Shown piece after piece: positions 46,693 through 55,480 of a DNA stretch of 64,000 nucleotides (within the stretch, counting starts at the first letter, position 1; each line of letters begins with the position of its first letter). The stretch lies in assembly GCA_027487775.1 (NCBI GenBank), contig JAIYCY010000025.1, positions 507,618 through 571,617 of the forward strand, written 5' to 3'. The position numbers and the translations under genes are program-made. The stretch is from Planctomycetaceae bacterium. Its GTDB lineage: Bacteria > Planctomycetota > Phycisphaerae > Tepidisphaerales > Tepidisphaeraceae. The notes beneath the pieces were generated by a model. The model ran no database searches. It was given only the letters and a program-made list of their open reading frames with translations, and was not told the origin of the DNA.

Positions 46693-47454
46693 CTAGGGCA
46701 GGACGACGAACTTCGATTTCAATTGTTGTCGTGAGTACGTTTTTGTGATGTCGAGTTGTCCGGGTTCGGCATCGTCGTGGACGCGTCCGTGCGTCGAGAG
46801 CCATCGCTGACCTGATTCGAAGAACGCATCAAACTCGGAAGGAGACATGGGCTTGGCAAAGTACGTATCGCGCCGCACGACCTGCACGCGACAAAGCGGC
46901 GTGCCGCGCGCGATCTCGATCCGCTTCTGGCTCGGGTCCAGTTCCAGCACGATGTGCCAGCAATAGCTGGCCGGGTACCAGTCGGCATCGACGCACGCGC
47001 TCATCGTGCGAAAGGGTCGGCTCACGTTCGGGATCGCCCCAAAGAGCAAGAGTTCGTTCGGATCGGTCTTGAAGTATAGAAAGCTGCTCACCTTCACTTG
47101 ATTCTTCACATGCTCAAAGACGTTGTCGCTGATCAGGTGCGGCAGCTTCTGTCCCTTCTGCCAGAACCAGGCATATTGCTGCGTGAGCGGACTGCCCGGC
47201 GAATCTTCGGTGTCGGCGTATGCGAAGTCTGACTCGATGACGATATCTGGTTCTGCTCGCCAGGGTCGATCGGGCGATCGCGTTCGCACGAAGGTCAGAT
47301 CAAAATTGGCAAGCAGGTCGAATCCGAAGGCATTCGCCGCCCGGATCGGCGGGCACTCTTCCGGCCAACCACGTCCCTTGCCCGGCTTGTGATACGCTTC
47401 ACTCGCCGGCACCGGGCCGAACAAATCCTGCCGAAACTTGTAGTAGTGGAGCAT
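46693..47454 (-). CDS. Hypothetical protein (DUF6065-like?)
   Basis: About 253 residues, soluble, without signal peptide. The segment IRAANAFGFDLLANFDLTF and the mid-protein FWQKGQKLPHLISDNVFEHV recall the DUF6065 family, but this is a weak match by eye. It contains an acidic and aromatic-rich C-terminal half. The start is set at the ATG 47454; a TTG at 47490 would add 12 residues. It diverges from rarA. Confidence 0.55.
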   Translation of the reverse strand: MLHYYKFRQDLFGPVPASEAYHKPGKGRGWPEECPPIRAANAFGFDLLANFDLTFVRTRSPDRPWRAEPDIVIESDFAYADTEDSPGSPLTQQYAWFWQKGQKLPHLISDNVFEHVKNQVKVSSFLYFKTDPNELLLFGAIPNVSRPFRTMSACVDADWYPASYCWHIVLELDPSQKRIEIARGTPLCRVQVVRRDTYFAKPMSPSEFDAFFESGQRWLSTHGRVHDDAEPGQLDITKTYSRQQLKSKFVVLP

Positions 47455-47492
47455 GTCGGTGTTGTACGACTCACGCGTGCGATTCGCCAATC

Positions 47493-47531
47493 CAATTCGT
47501 CAATCCAATTCGTCAATCCAATTCGTCAGTC
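47493..47531. repeat. Three tandem 13-bp repeats (CAATTCGTCAATC) in a divergent promoter region
   Basis: Copies start at 47493, 47506 and 47519, the third with one change. They lie between the divergent hypothetical gene and rarA, and could be binding sites for a regulator or a simple slippage array. Confidence 0.85.
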
Positions 47532-47583
47532 CAATCTGCAGCAGGCCGCGCAATCTTCGCATTGAATCCGTTAGGATGAAGCC

Positions 47584-48966
47584 GTGGACCTCTTTGCAGC
47601 CCAACGTGAAAGACACCGCGATCGTGTCGCGCCGCTCGCGGTTCGCATGCGACCTCGAAATCTTGATGAGTTCGCCGGGCAGACCCATTTTCTCTCGCCC
47701 GGAAAACTCCTTCGCCGCATGATCGAGGCCGATCGGCTCGTCAGTGTTCTTTTTTATGGTCCACCCGGCACGGGAAAGACCAGCCTCGCGGAGCTGATCG
47801 CACGACGCATTTCTGCGCATTTCGTCCAGATGAATGCCGCCAGCGTGGGCGTGAAGGAAGTCCGCTCCGTCCTCGACGACGCCCGCACACGCCTCGAAGA
47901 CGGCGGGCCTCGAACGGTTCTTTTTCTCGACGAGATCCACCGCTTCAACCGCGCCCAGCAGGATATTCTGCTCGGCGATGTTGAGGCGGGGATCATCATT
48001 CTGATCGGCGCGACGACAGAGAATCCATTTTTCAGCGTCAACAGCGCACTGGTCAGTCGCAGCCAGATTTTTCAATTCGAGCCGCTGGGTGAATCTGACA
48101 TTCGCGCGTTGCTTCTGCGCGCGATCGATGACGAGCGAGGATTCAAACCGCATCGCATCACACTTGACGACGACGCGCTCGACTTCCTCACCACCACCAG
48201 CGACGGCGACGCCCGACGAGCACTGACTGCGCTCGAGATCGCTGTCTTGTCGCAGCTTTCGTCGCTGAAGGATGCGGCACCCGCCGCGGCGATTCACATC
48301 GATCTCGACACTGCCCAGCAATCGATGCAGCGGAAGGCGATCGTCTACGACGCGACCGGCGACGGGCATTACGACGCGGCGAGCGCGTTGATCAAGTCGA
48401 TGCGCGGCAGCGATCCCGACGCGGCCATCTACTGGCTCGCGCGCATGCTGGAAGCGGGTGAAGACCCGCGCTTTCTGGCGCGTCGGATTGCGATCCTCGC
48501 CTCCGAAGACATCGGCCTGGCCGATCCGCATGCACTCACCGTCGCCGCCAGCGCGATGACGATCACCGAGCGGATCGGCATGCCCGAATGTCAGCTCACG
48601 CTCGGCGAGGCGGTCATTTACATGTGCCTCGCGCCCAAGAGCAACGCCAGCGCACAGGCCATCTGGACAGCGATGCGTGACGTGCGCGAAGGTCGGACGA
48701 TTCCTGTGCCCAGGCATCTTCGCGACAAGCACTACGCCGGCGCCAAGCGGCTGGGCCATGAGGGTTATCAGAATCCGCACGCCGATCCGCGAGGCTACAT
48801 CGAGCAAACATATCTCGGCGTGGAGAAGACCTATTACACGCCCTCCGAGCACGGCGTCGAGCCACAACTCGCTTCGCGTTTCAGTGATCTGAAGCGCGGG
48901 CAGGATCCTTCGACCGCCGCCCAGGAGACAGCCACACATACAAAAGCCCCAGGGGAATCCGCATGA
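47584..48966 (+). CDS. rarA: Replication-associated recombination protein A (AAA+ ATPase)
   Basis: A 460-residue clamp-loader-like AAA+ ATPase (MgsA/RarA) that acts at stalled replication forks. Walker A is GPPGTGKT and Walker B LFLDEIHRF; the C-terminal tetramerisation region follows (MRGSDPDAAIYWLARMLEAG, ASEDIGLADPHAL). The start is a GTG at 47584, giving MDLFAAQRE. It overlaps the cyclo-ligase gene by four bases (ATGA). Confidence 0.95.
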   Translation: MDLFAAQRERHRDRVAPLAVRMRPRNLDEFAGQTHFLSPGKLLRRMIEADRLVSVLFYGPPGTGKTSLAELIARRISAHFVQMNAASVGVKEVRSVLDDARTRLEDGGPRTVLFLDEIHRFNRAQQDILLGDVEAGIIILIGATTENPFFSVNSALVSRSQIFQFEPLGESDIRALLLRAIDDERGFKPHRITLDDDALDFLTTTSDGDARRALTALEIAVLSQLSSLKDAAPAAAIHIDLDTAQQSMQRKAIVYDATGDGHYDAASALIKSMRGSDPDAAIYWLARMLEAGEDPRFLARRIAILASEDIGLADPHALTVAASAMTITERIGMPECQLTLGEAVIYMCLAPKSNASAQAIWTAMRDVREGRTIPVPRHLRDKHYAGAKRLGHEGYQNPHADPRGYIEQTYLGVEKTYYTPSEHGVEPQLASRFSDLKRGQDPSTAAQETATHTKAPGESA

Positions 48967-49454
48967 CAAAGTCCGAGGTCCGGTCCGTCGTTCGCGATCG
49001 CATTGAAGCATTCGGTGCTGAAGCCCGGGCCATCGCATCGCGCGAGGCAGCGAAGTTGCTGACGCAGTTGCCCGCCTGGCGTGACGCGCGGTCGGTGATG
49101 CTTTTTGAATCGATGTCCGATGAGATCGACACCGCGCCGCTCTTTCCGCTGGCCTGGGGCAAGCATGTGGTTGTTCCACGTTGGAGCCTGAGAGATCGCG
49201 TGATGGAGGCTGTCGATGTGCATAAGCGCGACGTGGCGGTCGATCCGGGGTCGATTGATTTGTTTGTGATTCCCGGCGTTGCCTTTACGCGGAGCGGTCA
49301 GCGTCTGGGTCGCGGGGCCGGTTTTTATGATGAGTTTCTGCTACGCGCAAGACGGGGCGCGACGTTCGTCGGCTATGGATTTGCGTGTCAGATCGTCGAT
49401 TCGATGCCCGTCGAGCCGCACGACATCAGCATGCACGAGGTCATTGTTGCATGA
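48963..49454 (+). CDS. 5-formyltetrahydrofolate cyclo-ligase
   Basis: A 163-residue enzyme that converts 5-formyl-THF to 5,10-methenyl-THF with ATP, returning folate to one-carbon metabolism. The family signature PGVAFTRSGQRLGRGAGFYD is present, with the substrate loop GKHVVVPRW. The ATG overlaps rarA stop, so the two are cotranslated, though no biochemical link is known. uvrB follows 18 bp later on the same strand. Confidence 0.93.
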   Translation: MTKSEVRSVVRDRIEAFGAEARAIASREAAKLLTQLPAWRDARSVMLFESMSDEIDTAPLFPLAWGKHVVVPRWSLRDRVMEAVDVHKRDVAVDPGSIDLFVIPGVAFTRSGQRLGRGAGFYDEFLLRARRGATFVGYGFACQIVDSMPVEPHDISMHEVIVA

Positions 49455-49472
49455 TCCGCATACAATCGGCGC

Positions 49473-51542
49473 ATGCCCGAACTCAAAGTCGAAAGCCCGT
49501 TTAAACCCTCAGGCGATCAGCCGCGCGCGATCGATCAGCTCGTCGGAGGCCTCGCCGACGGAACCAAGTTTCAGACGCTGCTCGGCGCGACGGGCACGGG
49601 CAAGACTTTTACGATGGCGCACACCATCGCACGCTCGCAGCGGCCCACGCTCATCATCAGCCACAACAAAACCCTCGCGGCCCAGCTTTATGAGGAGATG
49701 AAGGAGCTGTTTCCGAACAACGCAGTCGGATACTTCGTCAGCTACTATGACTACTACCAGCCCGAAGCCTACATCCCGCAGCGCGACATTTACATCGAAA
49801 AGGACGCCTCGCGCAATGACGATCTGGATCGCCTGCGACTGAGCGCGACATCGAATCTCGTCAGCCGGCGTGATGTGATTATCGTTGCGTCGGTCAGTTG
49901 CATCTTCGGCCTGGCCAGCCCGGAAAGCTACACCAAGAGCGTCATCAGCATTCGCAAGGATGAACCACTCGATCGCGATGAAATGCTCAAGCGATTCATC
50001 GAGTTGCAGTACGCGCGGAACGATTTCGATTTTAAGCGTTCCACGTTCCGTGTCCGCGGGGATGTGGTGGAGATTCATCCGGCATATGAAGAGTTCGCCT
50101 ATCGCATCGAGTTTTTCGGCGACGACATTGTCAATATCGATTCGGTCAATCCGCTGACGGGTGAAGTGCTCGGCAGTTTCGATTCGATCTTCATTTACCC
50201 GGCCGTGCATTATGTGACGCCGGAGGATCAGATGGTCCACGCCGTCAAGGCGATCAAGGAAGAGCTCGACATGCAGGTGATGGTGCTGCGCGGACAAGGC
50301 AAACTGCTCGAGGCCCAGCGACTGCTCGCGCGGACGAAGTATGACCTTGAGATGATGCAGGAAGTCGGATTTTGCTCGGGGATCGAAAACTATTCGCGTC
50401 ACCTCGACGGCAGACAGCCCGGGGAAAAGCCGTACACGCTGGTCGATTACTTCCCGAGGGACTTTCTGCTCATCATCGACGAGAGCCACGTGACACTGCC
50501 GCAGCTTAAAGCGATGTACAACGGCGATCGCATGCGTAAGGAGACGCTTGTCGAGCACGGCTTTCGCCTGCCGTCGGCGTTGGACAATCGTCCGATGAAG
50601 TACGACGAGTTTATGAACCTGATCAATCAAGTCGTCTTTGTCAGCGCCACGCCTGGCCCGGAGGAGCTTCAGCTGAGTGGCGGTGTCTTTGCGGAGCAGA
50701 TCATTCGTCCGACGGGCCTTGTTGATCCGGTGATCGAGATTGCACCGGCGCAAGGACAGGTCCCGCATCTGCTGCTACAGATCAAGGAGCGTGTCGGTCA
50801 GGGTGATCGCGTGCTGGTGACCTGCCTCACGAAGCGATTGGCCGAGGATTTGTCGGCCTACATTCAGGAGGCGGGCTACAAGTGCCGTTATCTGCACTCC
50901 GAGATCGACACGATCGAGCGTGTTGAGATTTTGATGGATCTTCGCAAGGGCGATTTTGATGTGTTGGTGGGGATCAATCTTTTGCGTGAGGGCCTCGACC
51001 TTCCGGAGGTGAGTTTCGTTGCCATATTGGATGCGGATAAGACCGGATTTTTGAGAAGCGGAACGAGCCTGATTCAGACGATCGGGCGGGCGGCGCGGAA
51101 CGTACGGGCGAAGGTCGTTCTGTATGCCGACACGGTGACGCCCGCGATGCAGGCAGCGATCGACGAAACCGAGCGACGTCGCAAGATTCAGGTCGCCTAC
51201 AACCTCGAGCACGGCATCACGCCCAGGACAGTCGAGAAGGCGATCCGTTCGAGCATCGAGTCAGAGATCAAAGCCCGCAAGACGGCACGCGATGCGATTC
51301 AGGCTTCGGACGAGAAGTTTGACAAGACCGAAATTTTGCGACTGCTCGACGAGGAGATGCTGGAGGCGGCGCAGAATCTGGAGTTCGAACGCGCCGCCCA
51401 ACTGCGCGACAAGATCAAGAGGCTGAAGGAAGCCCCCGACATTCAATCCGCAGGCGGACTTGCACTGGCGGAGACGGAGGATCTTCCGACGACTTGGCAG
51501 CCCAGGAGCAAGGGCAAACGTGGAAAGAAGGGGAAAAAATGA
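49473..51542 (+). CDS. uvrB: Excinuclease ABC subunit B
   Basis: The helicase-like damage-verification subunit of nucleotide excision repair (689 residues). Walker A is GATGTGKT; the beta-hairpin region is YYDYYQPEAYIP; motif V is GINLLREGLDLPE; the C-terminal UVR motif follows (LDEEMLEAAQNLEFERAAQL), which binds UvrC. The end is a Lys-rich tail. It is the last gene of the rarA-cyclo-ligase-uvrB run and may share its transcript. Confidence 0.97.
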   Translation: MPELKVESPFKPSGDQPRAIDQLVGGLADGTKFQTLLGATGTGKTFTMAHTIARSQRPTLIISHNKTLAAQLYEEMKELFPNNAVGYFVSYYDYYQPEAYIPQRDIYIEKDASRNDDLDRLRLSATSNLVSRRDVIIVASVSCIFGLASPESYTKSVISIRKDEPLDRDEMLKRFIELQYARNDFDFKRSTFRVRGDVVEIHPAYEEFAYRIEFFGDDIVNIDSVNPLTGEVLGSFDSIFIYPAVHYVTPEDQMVHAVKAIKEELDMQVMVLRGQGKLLEAQRLLARTKYDLEMMQEVGFCSGIENYSRHLDGRQPGEKPYTLVDYFPRDFLLIIDESHVTLPQLKAMYNGDRMRKETLVEHGFRLPSALDNRPMKYDEFMNLINQVVFVSATPGPEELQLSGGVFAEQIIRPTGLVDPVIEIAPAQGQVPHLLLQIKERVGQGDRVLVTCLTKRLAEDLSAYIQEAGYKCRYLHSEIDTIERVEILMDLRKGDFDVLVGINLLREGLDLPEVSFVAILDADKTGFLRSGTSLIQTIGRAARNVRAKVVLYADTVTPAMQAAIDETERRRKIQVAYNLEHGITPRTVEKAIRSSIESEIKARKTARDAIQASDEKFDKTEILRLLDEEMLEAAQNLEFERAAQLRDKIKRLKEAPDIQSAGGLALAETEDLPTTWQPRSKGKRGKKGKK

Positions 51543-51692
51543 GACGGCAGAATTGAAGTTCCGATCTGGCTTTGATGGTGCCCGATCGGACTTTGCTCTG
51601 GCCGAGCGAGCGTGGCGTTTAACGAGTCGGCTTGGTTTTCAAAGCGCGGGCTGGGTTATCTTTACGTCTTGATTCAAACAGATCGACGATGA

Positions 51693-51899
51693 TTACGGTC
51701 GAAGATTTCGGGTCGGTCGTTCGCCTGGTTCGGGTTCGCCGTCGAGGAGGCCGGGCAGTCGGACGCTGTACATCACCAGCACGGTGTAGACGATGAGCCC
51801 GAGGCTGACGAGTCCCGCGAGGATGTAGCCGACTGTTCGCAACCGGGTCTCGTTTGCTGTGTACGGTCCGCGACCGTTCTCGGGCAGTTTGCCGTTCAT
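51693..51899 (-). CDS. Small membrane protein coupled to PilT
   Basis: A 68-residue protein with one transmembrane helix (GYILAGLVSLGLIVYTVLVM), short polar ends and no known domain. Its ATG overlaps the pilT stop (ATGA), which supports it as a real translationally coupled gene. A role alongside PilT is inference from position only. Confidence 0.55.
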   Translation of the reverse strand: MNGKLPENGRGPYTANETRLRTVGYILAGLVSLGLIVYTVLVMYSVRLPGLLDGEPEPGERPTRNLRP

Positions 51900-53074
51900 T
51901 TCAATCGTGAATCGCTGTTACCGATTCCGCGAAGCGCGAGTTTGAGAGCGTCCACGTTGCTGGCGAGTCGTTCGGCTTCCTTGACGTCGATGATTTGTTT
52001 TTGGAAGAGTTCAGTGAGGTGTTGGTCGAAGCTTTGGCATCCGCCTTCTTTGTTGCCAACGATGCCTTTGAGTTTCTCGAATTCGCCGTCAAGGATGTAT
52101 TTGCGGGCCAGTGGCGTGGCCATCATGATTTCGACGACGGGTACGCGGCCTTTGCCTTCGCGCTTTTTGGCCAATCGTTGACAGATGATGGCGTTGAGAT
52201 TGAGGGCAAGCTGCTGCTGCTGGAGTTCCTTTTGATTCGGATCAAAGAGTGAGACGAGTCGCTGGACGGCGAGGCTGGCGTTGGTGGCGTGGATGGTGGT
52301 GAAGACGAGGTGTCCGGTGTCGGCGGCCTTGAGTGCGGTGCCTAGGCTGAAGGTGTCGCGGATTTCGCCGATGAGTAGCGTATCGGGGTCTTGTCTCATC
52401 GCGGCGCGGAGAGCGTATTCATAGCTTTCGGAATCGGTTCCGACTTCGACCTGAGAGACGAGGCTCTTTTTGTTGTCGTGTTGAAACTCGACGGGGTCTT
52501 CGATGGTGAGGATTCGCTCGGCGCGGGTGGAGTTGATCTTTCCGATCATGGCTGCGAGCGTGGTGGTCTTGCCGGAGCCGGTCGTACCGGCGACGAAAAC
52601 AAGCCCTCGGTTGAAGTCAGAGAGCTTTTCCACAAGTGGCGGTAGGTTCAGATCGCCGAACTCCGGGATCTTGGTGATGATTCGGCGCATCACGATCGCA
52701 TACTTGGTGCGGCTATGGAAGACGCTGGTACGGAAGCGTGCATCGACGTCGGGGTGTTGGTAGCTGCAATCGACGCTGCCCTTATGCTCAAGGGCGTGGA
52801 ATTTTTCGCTATCGTGGACGATGTCTTTGACGAACTCTGTCATGGCGGCATCGTCGGGGGGGAGGCAGTCGAGGAACCTTGCTTTCCCGTCGACGCGGAT
52901 CATGGGGACGCTGCCCGCCTGCAGATGCAAATCGGAGCCGTTCACTTTGACGAGGGTTTTGAGGAAATCCTTGAGTTTGAGCCGCCTTTCTTCGACATGG
53001 ATCTCCGGCTGCGGGGAATGGTCGATGGTCTCGCCGTTCTCGCGAATATCCTCGGCAGTCACGGTTTGGCTCAT
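51896..53074 (-). CDS. pilT: Type IV pilus retraction ATPase PilT
   Basis: A 392-residue secretion-superfamily ATPase that powers pilus retraction and twitching. The Walker A is GTTGSGKTTT, Walker B LLIGEIRD, and the PilT-type HATNASLAVQRLVSLF is present. The start is at 53074 (MSQTVTAED) with AAGGAG upstream; the open frame to 53365 is rejected. No pilin or assembly genes are nearby, so these must be elsewhere. The following small membrane gene is coupled to it. Confidence 0.93.
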   Translation of the reverse strand: MSQTVTAEDIRENGETIDHSPQPEIHVEERRLKLKDFLKTLVKVNGSDLHLQAGSVPMIRVDGKARFLDCLPPDDAAMTEFVKDIVHDSEKFHALEHKGSVDCSYQHPDVDARFRTSVFHSRTKYAIVMRRIITKIPEFGDLNLPPLVEKLSDFNRGLVFVAGTTGSGKTTTLAAMIGKINSTRAERILTIEDPVEFQHDNKKSLVSQVEVGTDSESYEYALRAAMRQDPDTLLIGEIRDTFSLGTALKAADTGHLVFTTIHATNASLAVQRLVSLFDPNQKELQQQQLALNLNAIICQRLAKKREGKGRVPVVEIMMATPLARKYILDGEFEKLKGIVGNKEGGCQSFDQHLTELFQKQIIDVKEAERLASNVDALKLALRGIGNSDSRLK

Positions 53075-53170
53075 GGGATGCTCCTTCGGGATGCGTTCAA
53101 AGATGTCAGGTTCACGTTGAACGGCGCAGTGTACGCCCCCGGGTGAGCCTGCTGCAATCAGAATCCATAC

Positions 53171-53198
53171 TTGCCAACAGTCTCTTTTTGAGTACATT
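53171..53198 (+). promoter_or_regulatory. Sigma-70-like promoter for rpsR
   Basis: TTGCCA (53171-53176) and TACATT (53193-53198) are 16 nt apart, 37 nt upstream of the ATG. Confidence 0.55.
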
Positions 53199-53202
53199 AC
53201 CC

Positions 53203-53224
53203 GGCTCGAATGTTCGAAGGAGCC
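53203..53224 (+). promoter_or_regulatory. Leader hairpin bulging the rpsR Shine-Dalgarno sequence
   Basis: GGCT (53203-53206) pairs with AGCC (53221-53224) and CGAA (53207-53210) with TTCG (53213-53216), leaving AAGG of the SD as a 4-nt bulge. A binding site for S18 or an intrinsic regulator is possible but unproven. Confidence 0.35.
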
Positions 53225-53234
53225 AAACAGAACC

Positions 53235-53540
53235 ATGTACGACAAGAATGATTCAGACGGTCGGTCATCCAAGCGAGAAGGCGGGCGCGATGGTGGTCGT
53301 GATGGAGGCGCTCCGATGCAGAGCCCGCCCGCGATCAAGGCGATCAAGCTCAACGCCGCGGGCAAGCCGTATCTCGACTACAAAGAAACCGAAACCCTCC
53401 GCAAGCTGACCGCCGCCAACGGCAAGATGCTCGGCCGCAAGCGAAACGGTGCCAGTGCTCTCGAACAGCGCATCATCGCCCAAGCGATCAAGCGCGCCCG
53501 CTTCATGGCCCTCATCCCCTACACAACTGCCGCCCAGTAA
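53235..53540 (+). CDS. rpsR: 30S ribosomal protein S18
   Basis: A 101-residue protein with the S18 signature: LDYKETETLRKLTAANGKML, then RKRNGASALEQRIIAQAIKR and ARFMALIPY. An N-terminal Gly/Asp/Arg-rich extension of about 40 residues is added to the usual core. It is not in the common rpsF-ssb-rpsR-rplI order; pilT is its divergent neighbour. A leader promoter and terminator were identified, so it may be a single-gene transcript. Confidence 0.95.
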   Translation: MYDKNDSDGRSSKREGGRDGGRDGGAPMQSPPAIKAIKLNAAGKPYLDYKETETLRKLTAANGKMLGRKRNGASALEQRIIAQAIKRARFMALIPYTTAAQ

Positions 53541-53799
53541 TCTGCCGCCCAGTAAGCGCCACGAAGTGGCAGTGGGCAGTGGACAGTCGACAGTCGACAG
53601 TGGCCAGTAAGCAATCGCACCGTAAGTCACGCCGTCCGATCGATCGTGATCAAGGCCGCTTCGTAGACCCGCGTTTGGTCAACTTTGGCAGCACGGTTTA
53701 GACATGAATAATGTTCGGCTCAAGAGCGCCACGAATAGCGTGGTGCTTTTTTGTTTGTCTGATCCGAAAAGTTTTCGCCGCATCCTCGATGATTTGAAC
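53541..53799. other. Intergenic region with hairpins and CAGTCGACAGT-type repeats
   Basis: GCCAC-GAA-GTGGC hairpin at 53558-53570, then short GACAGT copies at about 53571-53610, then the rpsR terminator at 53725-53752. No gene is supported. Confidence 0.6.
53725..53752 (+). terminator. Rho-independent terminator downstream of rpsR
   Basis: AGCGCCACG (53725-53733) pairs with CGTGGTGCT (53739-53747) across a 5-nt loop, followed by a T-run to 53752. Confidence 0.85.
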
Positions 53800-54981
53800 T
53801 CAAGAGACGGTTCGAAGACGAGCGTCAGTCACCGATCCGAGCACCACGCCGTGTCGCGCGCCGGTTGCGCTCGGGACGTTACCCGCTTCACCTCGCAGCG
53901 TTCGCCAGGCGATCATCGCAAAGGCCATCGCTTCGCGTAGATGCCCGGGCACGCCGAGGACGTCGCTCAGTTCCACCTCTCGGCCGAGCTCTTGTGAAAG
54001 TTCTGCCATCATCCGGGCGTTTTTCGCGCCTCCCCCTGCCACGATCACGCGGACGCGCGTCGCGTTGTTCGATTCACGTTCGAGTCGTAGGACGTCGCGT
54101 GCGATCCCCCGACCCGCCGCGGCACACGCAGTCGCCAGTCGATCTTCGATCCGCCAGTCGGTTGCCGATCTCGCCGCTCGGGCGCGTTCCCAAGCCTCCC
54201 ACATCGCCGGTCCGTCGGTCGTCTTCGGCCCGCGCCTCTGCACATACTCTCCTCGAAGAAAAGCCTCCACCACGCCCTCATCCACTCGACCTCGCCGTGC
54301 AATCGCCCCACCTTCGTCGAATGGGCCCATCCCTTCCGACCGGCAAATCGCATCGCTCAAACAATTGCCCGGCCCGCAGTCCCACGCGCGAATGCCCTCG
54401 GCGGCATCGATCACGCCTCGCGGTAGAAAGGTGAGATTCGCAATCCCTCCGATGTTCACCACGGCGCGATCTTCGTCGTTGGATCCGAACATGATCGCAT
54501 CCCCCATCGGCACGAGCGGCGCGCCCTGCCCACCGATCGCCAGATCCGCCCGGCGAAAATCGCTGACCACCGTGCAGCCCAACTCGACTGAAAGCAGGGA
54601 AGGATCAAACACCTGCATGGTCAGAGGCGGATCATGAAACAGCGTCTGCCCGTGCGCTCCTGCACATCGCAAATCTTCGGGTCGGAATCCCGCCCGCTCA
54701 CATGCCACCCGAATCGCCCGGACATAGGCCAGACTCACTTCGCGCGTCACCACAGCAATCGTTCGCAGAGTATCGGCATGATTCACCGAGGCGTCATGCC
54801 CTCGGAGTTGATGGATTTGGTTGGTGAGCAAGGCTTCGAATGGTTCAAAGCTCTCGCCCAGCAGTTGAGGCGCGCCATTGGGGCCTGGCCTGACAATCGC
54901 GACATCCACGCCGTCCGCGCTGGTTCCGCTCATCGCACCCGCGATCGGGCGTCGCTGGTCCTGCTGCTCGATTCGCGCCAT
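53800..54981 (-). CDS. anmK: Anhydro-N-acetylmuramic acid kinase
   Basis: A 393-residue kinase that phosphorylates and cleaves anhydro-MurNAc during peptidoglycan recycling. The N-terminal phosphate loop is GAMSGTSADGVDVAIV, and the ASKHA-like fold signatures include GAHGQTLFH, GGIANLTFLP and VAGGGAKN. Its presence fits a cell that makes and recycles peptidoglycan. It converges with rpsR. Confidence 0.94.
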   Translation of the reverse strand: MARIEQQDQRRPIAGAMSGTSADGVDVAIVRPGPNGAPQLLGESFEPFEALLTNQIHQLRGHDASVNHADTLRTIAVVTREVSLAYVRAIRVACERAGFRPEDLRCAGAHGQTLFHDPPLTMQVFDPSLLSVELGCTVVSDFRRADLAIGGQGAPLVPMGDAIMFGSNDEDRAVVNIGGIANLTFLPRGVIDAAEGIRAWDCGPGNCLSDAICRSEGMGPFDEGGAIARRGRVDEGVVEAFLRGEYVQRRGPKTTDGPAMWEAWERARAARSATDWRIEDRLATACAAAGRGIARDVLRLERESNNATRVRVIVAGGGAKNARMMAELSQELGREVELSDVLGVPGHLREAMAFAMIAWRTLRGEAGNVPSATGARHGVVLGSVTDARLRTVS

Positions 54982-55038
54982 AGAATCGCCATCTTAAGCG
55001 GTTGACACGATTGGAAAAGTGAGGAAGAAAAATCAGAC

Positions 55039-55066
55039 TTGGAGACTTTGGCAACCCATGTATAAT
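55039..55066 (+). promoter_or_regulatory. Sigma-70-like promoter for clpS
   Basis: TTGGAG (55039-55044) and a consensus TATAAT (55061-55066) are 16 nt apart, 30 nt upstream of the clpS ATG. Confidence 0.65.
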
Positions 55067-55096
55067 CGGACGGAGACTTGAAGGGAGGTCGCAGGC

Positions 55097-55480
55097 ATGG
55101 CTGACGAAACGAAATCTGACACTAATTCGGAGACGGATGCCACAGAAGGCACCGGCGGATCATCCGCTGTTGAGGCACCTGCGAAGCCCAAGGCTCAGCC
55201 CAAGGCATCAAAGAAGCCTGCGCCGACGAAGAAGCCTCCGCAGCCCCTTCCGCCTTGGAAAGTTCTTTTGCACAACGACGATCAGAACGACATGTTGCAT
55301 GTTGTCGAGTCGATCGTCGCCCTGACGCCGCTGAATGCCCACGATGCCGTCCTACGGATGAAGGAGGCGCATGAGTCGGGCGTAGCACTGCTCTTGGTGA
55401 CGCATCGCGAGCGGGCGGAGCTTTATGTCGAGCAGTTCCAGACCAAGCGCCTCATCGTCACGATCGAGCCGGCGGAATGA
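55097..55480 (+). CDS. clpS: ATP-dependent Clp protease adaptor ClpS
   Basis: The adaptor that delivers N-degron substrates to ClpAP/ClpCP. The core (PWKVLLHNDDQNDMLHVVES, then KEAHESGVALLLVTHRERAE) is clear. A 48-residue Thr/Pro/Lys/Ala-rich extension precedes it; such extensions are thought to be drawn into the ClpA pore. AGGGAGG precedes the ATG. Its stop overlaps the phosphatase start (ATGA), so the two proteins are made together. Confidence 0.93.
   Translation: MADETKSDTNSETDATEGTGGSSAVEAPAKPKAQPKASKKPAPTKKPPQPLPPWKVLLHNDDQNDMLHVVESIVALTPLNAHDAVLRMKEAHESGVALLLVTHRERAELYVEQFQTKRLIVTIEPAE

Noticed and set aside
47500..49179. 559-codon frame opposite rarA and the cyclo-ligase gene
   Set aside because: Shadow frame; both genes on the plus strand have clear family motifs.
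49509..50768. 419-codon frame opposite uvrB
   Set aside because: Shadow of uvrB, without homologous motifs.
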